Origin: an uncultured Faecalibacterium sp.
GTDB taxonomy: Bacteria; Bacillota; Clostridia; Oscillospirales; Ruminococcaceae
Assembly (NCBI GenBank): GCA_934553285.1
Contig: CAKTFD010000117.1
Coordinates: 1-5,597, forward strand
Direction of reading: 5' to 3'
Length of the DNA: 5,597 nucleotides
In this document: one piece after another, positions 1 through 5,590 of the stretch
Layout of the letters: each line of letters starts with the position of its first letter
Numbering within the stretch: the first letter of the stretch is position 1
Made by a program: the position numbers and the translations under genes
The notes under the pieces: model-generated
Told to the model about the DNA's origin: nothing
Seen by the model: the letters and a program-made list of their open reading frames with translations, nothing else
Databases searched by the model: none

Positions 1-194
1 AATTCATCGTTCCAGCACCAGATATTCAAAACCTTGCCCTGTGCTGCGGGTGCACCGGAAGCTGCGGAGGACGCCGTTGAGGATGCAGCCGAAGAAGCGG
101 TGGTAGAAGAGGAACCGCCGCAGGCGCTCAGCGCTGCCGTGATGGTGACCGCACCAGAAGCCAGCAGGAAATTACGACGCGAAATCTTTCTCAT
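1..194 (-). CDS. Sugar ABC transporter substrate-binding lipoprotein (N-terminal fragment, cut by window edge)
   Basis: This is the beginning of an extracellular solute-binding lipoprotein that would capture a sugar for an ABC importer. Reading from the ATG at 194-192, 64 whole codons are present and the frame runs open off the left edge. Residues 1-25 form a signal peptide: positive start (MRKISRR), hydrophobic core, and lipobox L22-S23-A24-C25, so Cys25 should be lipidated and anchor the protein to the outer face of the membrane. A Ser/Ala/Thr-rich linker follows (about 26-51), then VLNIWCWNDE, the first strand typical of carbohydrate-binding proteins of the MalE/COG1653 type. The start is supported by AAGGAGG on the minus strand (210-204), 9 bases before the ATG. 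Residues 5-11 (SRRNFLL) resemble a twin-arginine motif. It lies 91 bp downstream of the LacI gene on the same strand, with no clear promoter in the gap, so co-transcription is likely. The exact sugar is inferred from the neighbouring enzymes only. Confidence 0.88.
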   Translation of the reverse strand, partial: MRKISRRNFLLASGAVTITAALSACGGSSSTTASSAASSTASSAASGAPAAQGKVLNIWCWNDE

Positions 195-203
195 AATAAA
201 AAG

Positions 204-210
204 CCTCCTT
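204..210 (-). promoter_or_regulatory. Ribosome binding site of the lipoprotein gene
   Basis: The minus strand reads AAGGAGG here, ending 9 bases before the ATG at 194. This strong Shine-Dalgarno match fixes the start of the substrate-binding lipoprotein and puts its signal peptide in frame. Confidence 0.8.
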
Positions 211-285
211 CAATGGTTTTTTGTTTTGTAACAAAGAATTTCTTCACAGAAAGCCCCGGTCCGCCCGGAACTTATTGCAACAACT

Positions 286-1293
286 TTATACGCTGCCCAC
301 CGAGCCGCCTTCCAGCAGCTTACCCGTTACCGGGATCTGCTCGGCCAGGGTCACACGGGGGTGCTCGATCATCTGCACCAGCTTATCCGCCGCCATCCGC
401 CCCAGCATTCTGGTGTTCTGCTGCCAGGTCACCAGCTGAGGTTTCATCACGCGGGAGAGATAGATGCCGTCGTAACCCATTACGGAGATATCCTCCGGGA
501 TGCTCAGGCCCGCCTCCCGCAGGGCGATGCAGCCGCCCATGGCCGAAAAGTCGTCCGGGAACAAAATGCAGGTGGGGCGCTGCGGGAGCGCCAGCAGCGC
601 CCGGGTCTCCTGCGCACAGCGGTCCGGGTCGTGGTAAACGCCGCTGCGCACATACTCGTCCGGGATGTGCAGATCCAGCTCCTCACAGCTTTTGTAAAAG
701 CCTGCCAGCCGTTTTTCTGTAACGGCGGTACGCTCGCCGTGGATAAAGGCGATGCGGCGGTGCCCTTTGGCGTAGGCGTAGCGCACCAGCGCCGAAAGCC
801 CGTTGACATTATCGGAAAGGACGGCCATCCGGTTGTTGAACACATGGTCGATGGTCACCACCGGCACATCACTGTTCACCAGTTCCACCACCTGCGGGTC
901 GTTAAAATCCACACAGGCGATCACCGCACCATCCACGCCCCGGTAGTGGCAGTGCTCCAGGTAGGTCATGGTCCTGCCGCCAAGGTTCCGGTTGATAAAG
1001 GTGATATCGTAGCCCAGTTTTTCCACCTGCACCTTGAAGCTGTCCAGCACTGCGGAAAAATATTCGTGTGCCAGGCCGCTCTGCCGTTCGTCCACGAACA
1101 AAACGCCCAGGTTATAGGTGCGGTTGGTCTTCATGGCGCGGGCCGCCATATTGGGCACATACCCCATCCGGCGCGCCGTCTCGCGGATACGGTCGCGGGT
1201 GGCGGCAGAGATATCCGGCTGTCCGTTGAGCGCCTTGCTCACCGTTGCCACCGAGACACCGCATTCCTGCGCCAGATCCTTTAAAGATGACAT
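286..1293 (-). CDS. LacI-family transcriptional repressor
   Basis: A complete 335-residue LacI/GalR-family regulator, the normal length for the family. Residues 4-24 are the helix-turn-helix (LKDLAQECGVSVATVSKALNG), with the hallmark VSVATVSKALNG recognition segment. Residues 47-56 (PNMAARAMKT) form the hinge helix that enters the minor groove. From about residue 60 (YNLGVLFVDE) to the end is the periplasmic-binding-protein-like sensor and dimerisation domain, including ISVMGYDG near residue 275, typical of sugar-responsive members. The start at 1293 is supported by GGAGG at 1306-1302. The gene faces away from the cellobiose phosphorylase operon and precedes a sugar-binding lipoprotein, so it most likely represses both arms and is relieved by a sugar from this pathway; cellobiose or a derivative is inferred, not shown. 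One copy of a 25-bp sequence shared with the phosphorylase leader covers its own predicted transcription start, which suggests autoregulation. The hinge position that is usually Leu is Met54. Confidence 0.95.
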   Translation of the reverse strand: MSSLKDLAQECGVSVATVSKALNGQPDISAATRDRIRETARRMGYVPNMAARAMKTNRTYNLGVLFVDERQSGLAHEYFSAVLDSFKVQVEKLGYDITFINRNLGGRTMTYLEHCHYRGVDGAVIACVDFNDPQVVELVNSDVPVVTIDHVFNNRMAVLSDNVNGLSALVRYAYAKGHRRIAFIHGERTAVTEKRLAGFYKSCEELDLHIPDEYVRSGVYHDPDRCAQETRALLALPQRPTCILFPDDFSAMGGCIALREAGLSIPEDISVMGYDGIYLSRVMKPQLVTWQQNTRMLGRMAADKLVQMIEHPRVTLAEQIPVTGKLLEGGSVGSV

Positions 1294-1301
1294 TTCGCTG
1301 C

Positions 1302-1306
1302 CCTCC
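1302..1306 (-). promoter_or_regulatory. Ribosome binding site of the LacI-family gene
   Basis: GGAGG on the minus strand sits 8 bases before the ATG at 1293. It supports this start, which gives the full LacI-type N terminus (MSSLKDLA), over the upstream in-frame alternatives. Confidence 0.75.
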
Positions 1307-1335
1307 CAGCGAAGGACTGTTTTGCCAGTGCGCTT

Positions 1336-1360
1336 CGCAAGTCCTCAATCGTTTTCGCAA
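1336..1360. promoter_or_regulatory. Operator-like 25-bp repeat, copy 1 (over the repressor transcription start)
   Basis: This copy matches 1644-1668 at 23 of 25 bases; the only differences are at 1341 and 1346. The last 14 bases, AATCGTTTTCGCAA, are identical in both. Each copy begins and ends with CGCAA, the two placed 20 bp (about two helical turns) apart. On the minus strand the core reads TTGCGAAAACGATT, which resembles LacI-family sites with a central CG flanked by A and T runs. It spans about +1 to +23 of the repressor transcript, so binding here should give autorepression. That the neighbouring LacI protein is the binder is inference. Confidence 0.62.
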
Positions 1361-1364
1361 TCTC

Positions 1365-1393
1365 AATATAGCGCACTTTGCACGAAAAATCAA
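1365..1393 (-). promoter_or_regulatory. Sigma-A-type promoter of the LacI-family gene
   Basis: The minus strand shows a -35 box TTGATT (1393-1388), a 17-bp spacer and a -10 box TATATT (1370-1365). Each box differs from consensus by two or fewer bases. Transcription should start near 1358, giving a leader of about 65 bases that contains the ribosome binding site. The start point falls inside the operator-like repeat 1336-1360, the classic position for repression by blocking polymerase. Confidence 0.65.
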
Positions 1394-1474
1394 GCAGAAG
1401 TTGGAAATTCTTCACCCGAAAATCAAAATTTTGGCAATCTGCAGAGCTTTCCTGTGCCAGGATTATGCAGTCTG

Positions 1475-1518
1475 TACCGTTTTCGTTACATTTCGTTACC
1501 GTTCGATAAAAGTTTCGT
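1475..1518 (+). repeat. Imperfect 22-bp tandem repeat in the control region
   Basis: Two abutting 22-bp units, 1475-1496 and 1497-1518, agree at 14 of 22 positions: both start TACCGTT and end TTTCGT. The heptamer TTTCGTT also occurs three times here, starting at 1481, 1491 and 1513, spaced 10 and 22 bp apart and so near whole helical turns. It lies between the two promoters, about 65 bp upstream of the rightward -35 box. It could be a binding site for a second regulator or an auxiliary site for the LacI protein; the sequence does not decide. Confidence 0.5.
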
Positions 1519-1530
1519 TTCCGGCGTGGT

Positions 1531-1547
1531 CTGCAGGCCAGCTGCAG
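1531..1547. repeat. CTGCAG inverted repeat
   Basis: CTGCAG at 1531-1536 and again at 1542-1547 are separated by 5 bases and can form a 6-bp stem. No T-run follows on either strand, so this is not an intrinsic terminator, and it lies upstream of the predicted rightward start. Because CTGCAG is self-palindromic, any two copies would look like this; no function is claimed. Confidence 0.35.
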
Positions 1548-1582
1548 CGGGGATCCACCTGTTGTATATTTCAGCAGAGTGC

Positions 1583-1611
1583 TTGCTTTTTGCCGCAGGA
1601 TAGTCTATTAT
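1583..1611 (+). promoter_or_regulatory. Sigma-A-type promoter of the cellobiose phosphorylase operon
   Basis: The plus strand shows a -35 box TTGCTT (1583-1588), a 17-bp spacer and a -10 box TATTAT (1606-1611). Transcription should start near 1618, leaving a leader of about 99 bases before the phosphorylase ATG. The second operator-like copy lies in that leader at roughly +27 to +51. No better promoter was visible nearer the gene, and none in the gap before the GH1 gene, so this promoter probably serves both enzymes. Confidence 0.65.
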
Positions 1612-1643
1612 CATGGTGACGAGTTCCCTGCCTGCCTTTGAGC

Positions 1644-1668
1644 CGCAATTCCTAAATCGTTTTCGCAA
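1644..1668. promoter_or_regulatory. Operator-like 25-bp repeat, copy 2 (phosphorylase leader)
   Basis: This is the partner of 1336-1360 (23 of 25 identical, same orientation on the plus strand, 308 bp apart). CGCAA stands at each end and the shared 14-mer AATCGTTTTCGCAA at 1655-1668. It lies downstream of the predicted start, so repression would act as a roadblock to elongation or by looping to copy 1. An imperfect dyad around it (TCCTAAAT at 1650-1657 with ATTCAGGA at 1669-1676) is not kept in copy 1. Having the same sequence in both divergent leaders points to one shared regulator, most simply the adjacent LacI-family protein. Confidence 0.62.
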
Positions 1669-1699
1669 ATTCAGGATTCCAGCGTTTTCGGTTTTCCAC

Positions 1700-1707
1700 A
1701 AAGGAGG
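1700..1707 (+). promoter_or_regulatory. Ribosome binding site of the cellobiose phosphorylase gene
   Basis: AAAGGAGG, a near-perfect Shine-Dalgarno sequence, ends 9 bases before the ATG at 1717. It fixes that start, which also gives the exact N terminus expected for the family (MKYGHFED). Confidence 0.85.
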
Positions 1708-1716
1708 AACAAGGCT

Positions 1717-4152
1717 ATGAAATACGGACATTTTGAAGATGCACGCCGGGAATATGTGATCGATACGCCCCGCACGCCCCTGCCCTGGATCAACTATCTG
1801 GGCAGTGAGGATTTTTTCAGTCTGGTGTCCAACACCGGCGGCGGCTACAGCTTTTACCGGGATGCCCGGCTGCGCCGGCTCACCCGCTACCGTTACAATA
1901 ACTCCCCCCTGGATCAAGATGGGCATCGCATCTATATCAAGGATGGCAGCACCATCTGGAACCCGGGCTGGCAGCCCACCAAAACAGAGCTGGATGCCTA
2001 TACCTGCCGCCATGGCCTGGGCTACACCATCCTGGAAGGCGAGAAAAACGGCATTGCGGCGGTGCAGGAGCTGTTTGTCCCCCGGGGCGATGCCTGCGAG
2101 ATCGACCGGCTGACCCTGACGAACCGGACAGCCGCCCCCAAAACGCTGGATGTGTTCAGCTATGTGGAGTTTTGCCTGTGGGATGCCATGGACGACAGCT
2201 CCAACTTCCAGCGCAACTTTTCCACCGGCGAAGTAGAGGTGGAGGGCAGCGCCATCTACCACAAGACCGAATACCGGGAGCGCCGCGACCACTACGCCGT
2301 GTTCTGGACCAACACCCCCGTTACCAGCTTTGATACCAGCCGGGACGCTTTCTGCGGTGTGTATGGCGGCCCTGCCGCACCGCAGGCCGTACTGGCCGGG
2401 CACTGCTCCGGCAGTATTGCCCATGGCTGGGCGCCGGTGGGTGCCCACCACTTCCACCTTACACTGGCCCCGGGCGAGCAGAAGCGCATCATCTTCGGGC
2501 TAGGTTACATCGAAAACCCGCAGGCAGAAAAGTTTACAGCGCCCGGCATCCTCAACAAGACACGGGCCGAGGCCATGATGGCGCGCTACGCTACGGATGC
2601 GCAGGTGGATGCCGCCCGCAAAGCGCTGGCCGATTACTGGCAGGAGCTGCTGTCCGGCTGGCAGCTGACCTCCGGCGAGGAAAAGCTGGACCGGATGGTG
2701 AGCCTGTGGAACCAGTATCAGTGCATGGTGACCTTCAACATGAGCCGCAGCGCCAGCTACTACGAAAGCGGCATCGGCCGCGGCATGGGTTTCCGGGATT
2801 CCTGTCAGGATCTGCTGGGCTTTGTCCACATGATCCCCTCCCGTGCGCGGGAACGCATCCTGGATATTGCCGCCACCCAGTTTGAGGACGGCAGCGCCTA
2901 CCACCAGTATCAGCCCCTGACGAAAAAGGGCAACCGGGATGTGGGCAGCGGCTTCAACGATGACCCGCTCTGGCTCATTGCGGGAACCACCGCCTACCTG
3001 CGGGAGACCGGCGACTGGTCCATCCTGGACGAATCCGTAGCCTTTGATAACGATACCGCCAAAGCGCAGCCCCTGATGGAGCATCTGCGCCGGAGCTTTA
3101 ACTACACCCGCACCCATCTCGGCCCGCACGGCCTGCCCCTTATCGGCCGGGCGGACTGGAACGACTGCCTGAATCTGAACTGTTTCTCGGCGCACCCGGG
3201 CGAGAGCTTCCAGATCACCGGCCCCAGCGAGGGACCCGTGGCCGAGAGCGTGTTCATCGCCGGCATGTATGTCAAATACGGGCACGAATATGCTGCGCTC
3301 TGCGACCATCTCGGCCTGACGGACGAGGCCGCCGCCGCCCGCCAGAGCATCGATGCCGTAGAGCAGGCCGCACTGACCGCCGGGTGGGACGGCGCATGGT
3401 TCCGCCGCGCCTACGATGCCTTCGGCGCGCCCGTGGGCAGCAGAAAATGTGATGAGGGGCAGATCTTTATTGAGCCGCAGGGCATGTGCGTGATGGCAGG
3501 CATCGGCCTGAAGACCGGGCAGGCCGCGCAGGCTTTAAAGAGCGTGGAAGAGCGGCTGGATACCAAATACGGCGTGGTGCTGCAGCAGCCGGCCTACACC
3601 AGCTACCGCCTTAATCTGGGCGAGATCTCCAGCTATCCTCCGGGATACAAAGAGAATGCGGGCATCTTCTGCCACAACAACCCCTGGATCAGCTGCGCCG
3701 AAACGGTGCTGGGCCACGGCGACCGGGCCTTTGCTGTTTACAAAAAGACCTGCCCTGCCTATATCGAGGACATCAGCGAGATCCACCGCACCGAGCCTTA
3801 CGTTTACAGCCAGATGATCGCCGGGCGCGATGCCCCCACCTTCGGTGAGGCCAAGAACAGCTGGCTCACCGGCACGGCGGCATGGACCTTTGTGAACGTC
3901 AGCCAGTACATTCTGGGCATCCAGCCCACCTTGAACGGCCTGCGCATCGACCCCTGCATCCCGCATACGCTGACGGGCTATACCGTCACCCGCCGCTACC
4001 GCGGGGCCATCTACCACATCCGCGTGGAGAACCCCCATGCCGTGCAGAAGGGCGTGGTCTCCGTCACGGTCAACGGTTCGGCCATAACGGGAAACCTTCT
4101 GCCGCTGGCAAAGCCCGGCGAAACCGTAGAGGCTACGGTGGTGATGGGATGA
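1717..4152 (+). CDS. cbp: Cellobiose phosphorylase (glycoside hydrolase family 94)
   Basis: This cytoplasmic enzyme splits cellobiose with inorganic phosphate into alpha-glucose 1-phosphate and glucose, saving ATP compared with hydrolysis. The 811-residue protein has the length and, as I recall it, the whole-length pattern of clostridial cellobiose phosphorylases, from PRTPLPWINYLG near the N terminus to the closing VMG. Expected order: N-terminal beta-sandwich (about 1-280), helical linker, (alpha/alpha)6 catalytic barrel (about 310-735), C-terminal beta domain. Key residues are present and match Cellulomonas gilvus numbering with steady offsets: R355 and D361 in GRGMGFRDS (donor glucose), general acid D483 in DWNDCLN, E636 in GEISSYPPGY (acceptor glucose), H653 and N654 in GIFCHNN, and T718-G719 in LTGTAAW (phosphate). 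There is no signal peptide. It is the first gene of a likely two-gene operon with the GH1 enzyme and carries an operator-like repeat in its leader. GH94 also contains chitobiose, laminaribiose and cellodextrin phosphorylases; overall similarity favours cellobiose. Confidence 0.95.
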   Translation: MKYGHFEDARREYVIDTPRTPLPWINYLGSEDFFSLVSNTGGGYSFYRDARLRRLTRYRYNNSPLDQDGHRIYIKDGSTIWNPGWQPTKTELDAYTCRHGLGYTILEGEKNGIAAVQELFVPRGDACEIDRLTLTNRTAAPKTLDVFSYVEFCLWDAMDDSSNFQRNFSTGEVEVEGSAIYHKTEYRERRDHYAVFWTNTPVTSFDTSRDAFCGVYGGPAAPQAVLAGHCSGSIAHGWAPVGAHHFHLTLAPGEQKRIIFGLGYIENPQAEKFTAPGILNKTRAEAMMARYATDAQVDAARKALADYWQELLSGWQLTSGEEKLDRMVSLWNQYQCMVTFNMSRSASYYESGIGRGMGFRDSCQDLLGFVHMIPSRARERILDIAATQFEDGSAYHQYQPLTKKGNRDVGSGFNDDPLWLIAGTTAYLRETGDWSILDESVAFDNDTAKAQPLMEHLRRSFNYTRTHLGPHGLPLIGRADWNDCLNLNCFSAHPGESFQITGPSEGPVAESVFIAGMYVKYGHEYAALCDHLGLTDEAAAARQSIDAVEQAALTAGWDGAWFRRAYDAFGAPVGSRKCDEGQIFIEPQGMCVMAGIGLKTGQAAQALKSVEERLDTKYGVVLQQPAYTSYRLNLGEISSYPPGYKENAGIFCHNNPWISCAETVLGHGDRAFAVYKKTCPAYIEDISEIHRTEPYVYSQMIAGRDAPTFGEAKNSWLTGTAAWTFVNVSQYILGIQPTLNGLRIDPCIPHTLTGYTVTRRYRGAIYHIRVENPHAVQKGVVSVTVNGSAITGNLLPLAKPGETVEATVVMG

Positions 4153-4215
4153 CCCTGCAATAAACCGCTGCCGCCCCGAACGGCCGCCCCCGCGTATGCC
4201 CATCTGATACGATAA

Positions 4216-4221
4216 AAGGAG
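4216..4221 (+). promoter_or_regulatory. Ribosome binding site of the GH1 gene
   Basis: AAGGAG ends 7 bases before the ATG at 4229 and supports that start. The 76-bp gap it sits in has no visible terminator or promoter, consistent with co-transcription from the phosphorylase promoter. Confidence 0.75.
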
Positions 4222-4228
4222 AACCATC

Positions 4229-5590
4229 ATGGCTGAATTTCCAAAAAACTTTGTCTGGGGTGCCGCAACGGCGGCCTACCAGATCGAAGGCGGTGCCGCA
4301 GAGGGCGGCAAGGGGCTGAGCATCTGGGATGTCTTTTCCCACACCCCGGGCTGCACCTACCGGGGCGAGACCGGTGACGTTGCCTGCGACAGCTACCACC
4401 GCTGGAAAGAGGATCTTGCGCTGCTGCAGTCCATGCACCTGAAAGCCTACCGCTTTTCCGTGGCGTGGACCCGCATTGCCCCCAACGGCGGCACAGACTG
4501 GAACGAGGAAGGCTTTGCCTATTACGATGCCCTTGTAGATGCTTTACTGGAAGCCGGGATCGAGCCTTATGTAACTTTGTATCACTGGGACCTGCCCCAG
4601 GCTCTGGAAGAAAAGGGTGGCTGGCGTAACGAAGACACCGCCCACGCTTTTGCCCGGTATGCCGCAAAAATGGCAGAGCACTTCAAAGGCCGGGTACACC
4701 AGTGGTTCACCTTCAACGAGCCTGCCTGCATCGTAAAGATGGGCTACGGCACCGGAGAGCACGCCCCGGGTCTGAAGCTGCCGCTGGAAGGTCAGTTTAC
4801 CTGCTGGCGGAACGTTATCTACGCCCACTGCCTTGCCGCACAGGAGCTGCGCCGCGCAGACCCGGAAAACAAGGTGGGCTTTGTTTCCACCGGCCGCATC
4901 TGCTACCCGGTGTCGGAGGCAAAAGCGGATATGGATGCCGCCCGGTCCCTGACCTTTGCCTGCCCGGATGACGACTGGGCCTTTACCCACACCATGGCAC
5001 TGGACCCGGTTTGTCTGGGCCGCTGGCCGGAACCGGGCCTCTGCGGGCCAAGGCTTGCGGCCTGCATCGCCGCCGTGCCGCAGCACATCAACAACGCCCT
5101 GCCTCTGGGCAAGCCGGACATGGTGGGGCTGAACATCTACAACGCCGCCCCTGTGCAGATGGGCGAAAACGGCCCCAGCTATGTGGAGCGTCCCGCCGGG
5201 TACGCCCGTACCGCCATGAACTGGCCGGTGGAGCCGGAATGCCTGAACTGGGGTCCCCGCCAGATGCAGGAGCGGTACGGCCTGCCCATGTTCATCGCCG
5301 AAAACGGCCTGTCCTGTACGGATAAGGTCTACCGGGACGGCAAAGTACACGATGCGGACCGCATCGATTTTCTGGCACGGTATCTGGAAAAGCTGTCGGA
5401 AGGCATCCAGGCCGGTGCAGATGTGCGGGGGTATTTCCACTGGAGCCTGCTGGACAACTTCGAGTGGCACAGCGGCTACCGGGAGCGGTTCGGCTTAGTG
5501 TATGTAGATTACGCCACCGGGCAGCGCATCCCGAAAGACAGCGCATTCTGGTATGGTGAAGCTGCCGCCACCAATGGCCGCTCCATCTGA
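4229..5590 (+). CDS. Beta-glucosidase, glycoside hydrolase family 1
   Basis: A complete 453-residue GH1 enzyme, the usual single (beta/alpha)8-barrel length, with no signal peptide and so cytoplasmic. It would release glucose (or a related sugar) from the non-reducing end of beta-glucosides by the retaining mechanism. Visible hallmarks are the N-terminal signature FVWGAATAAYQIEG (8-21) with Q18, H119 in YHWDLP, N163 and acid/base E164 in TFNEP, nucleophile E358 in IAENG, and E412-W413 in LLDNFEWHSGY. The Glu-Trp pair binds O4/O6 of an unphosphorylated sugar. GH1 6-phospho-beta-glucosidases instead carry a Ser/Lys/Tyr phosphate-binding set here, so a PTS-linked 6-phospho-enzyme is unlikely; this fits ABC-type import by the neighbouring lipoprotein. 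It follows the cellobiose phosphorylase by 76 bp on the same strand and probably shares its transcript. Beta-galactosidase or beta-fucosidase side activity is common in GH1 and cannot be excluded. The stop is 7 bases before the window end, so no terminator can be assessed. Confidence 0.94.
   Translation: MAEFPKNFVWGAATAAYQIEGGAAEGGKGLSIWDVFSHTPGCTYRGETGDVACDSYHRWKEDLALLQSMHLKAYRFSVAWTRIAPNGGTDWNEEGFAYYDALVDALLEAGIEPYVTLYHWDLPQALEEKGGWRNEDTAHAFARYAAKMAEHFKGRVHQWFTFNEPACIVKMGYGTGEHAPGLKLPLEGQFTCWRNVIYAHCLAAQELRRADPENKVGFVSTGRICYPVSEAKADMDAARSLTFACPDDDWAFTHTMALDPVCLGRWPEPGLCGPRLAACIAAVPQHINNALPLGKPDMVGLNIYNAAPVQMGENGPSYVERPAGYARTAMNWPVEPECLNWGPRQMQERYGLPMFIAENGLSCTDKVYRDGKVHDADRIDFLARYLEKLSEGIQAGADVRGYFHWSLLDNFEWHSGYRERFGLVYVDYATGQRIPKDSAFWYGEAAATNGRSI

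Larger units (their letters stand above)
1294..1716. other. 423-bp divergent control region
   Basis: This gene-free stretch separates the leftward repressor/lipoprotein arm from the rightward phosphorylase/beta-glucosidase arm and is visibly richer in A and T than the genes. It holds a leftward promoter (1393-1365), a rightward promoter (1583-1611), two copies of a 25-bp operator-like sequence (1336-1360 and 1644-1668), a 22-bp imperfect tandem repeat (1475-1518), a 10-bp perfect palindrome CAAAATTTTG (1424-1433) and a CTGCAG-based inverted repeat (1531-1547). I saw no convincing small gene or structured RNA in it. Confidence 0.85.

Noticed and set aside
239..252. TTTCT/AGAAA 5-bp inverted repeat downstream of the LacI-family gene as a possible terminator
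   Set aside because: The stem is short and A/T-only apart from one pair, and no T-run follows directly on the minus strand, so an intrinsic terminator cannot be supported.
361..1284. Long open frame (307 codons) on the plus strand opposite the LacI-family gene
   Set aside because: It is an antisense shadow of a GC-rich gene. Its translation is His/Val/Ala-rich with no recognisable domain, while the minus strand gives a perfect LacI-family protein with a ribosome binding site.
1461..1490. Possible second leftward promoter (CATAAT at 1468-1463)
   Set aside because: No acceptable -35 box at 16-18 bp spacing; the promoter at 1393-1365 is much better and nearer the gene.
1465..1509. 14-codon plus-strand open frame over the tandem repeat
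   Set aside because: No usable ribosome binding site and no promoter upstream; chance frame.
1650..1676. Imperfect dyad TCCTAAAT / ATTCAGGA around operator copy 2 as the true operator palindrome
   Set aside because: The outer right arm is not kept in copy 1, whereas the 25-bp direct match is, so the dyad is probably incidental.
1613..1720. 35-codon plus-strand open frame whose TGA overlaps the phosphorylase ATG (ATGA), like a leader peptide
   Set aside because: Its ATG follows the -10 box directly, upstream of the predicted transcription start, and there is no ribosome binding site at useful spacing. The operator-like repeat lies inside it, which better explains sequence constraint there.
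1486..2457. 323-codon open frame on the minus strand across the control region and phosphorylase start
   Set aside because: It overlaps both the predicted promoter and the certain phosphorylase gene, and it has no recognisable domain.
4229..5590. 6-phospho-beta-glucosidase reading of the GH1 gene
   Set aside because: The C-terminal motif is FEWHSGY with the Glu-Trp pair for unphosphorylated sugars, not the Ser/Lys/Tyr phosphate-binding set, and no PTS component is in the window.
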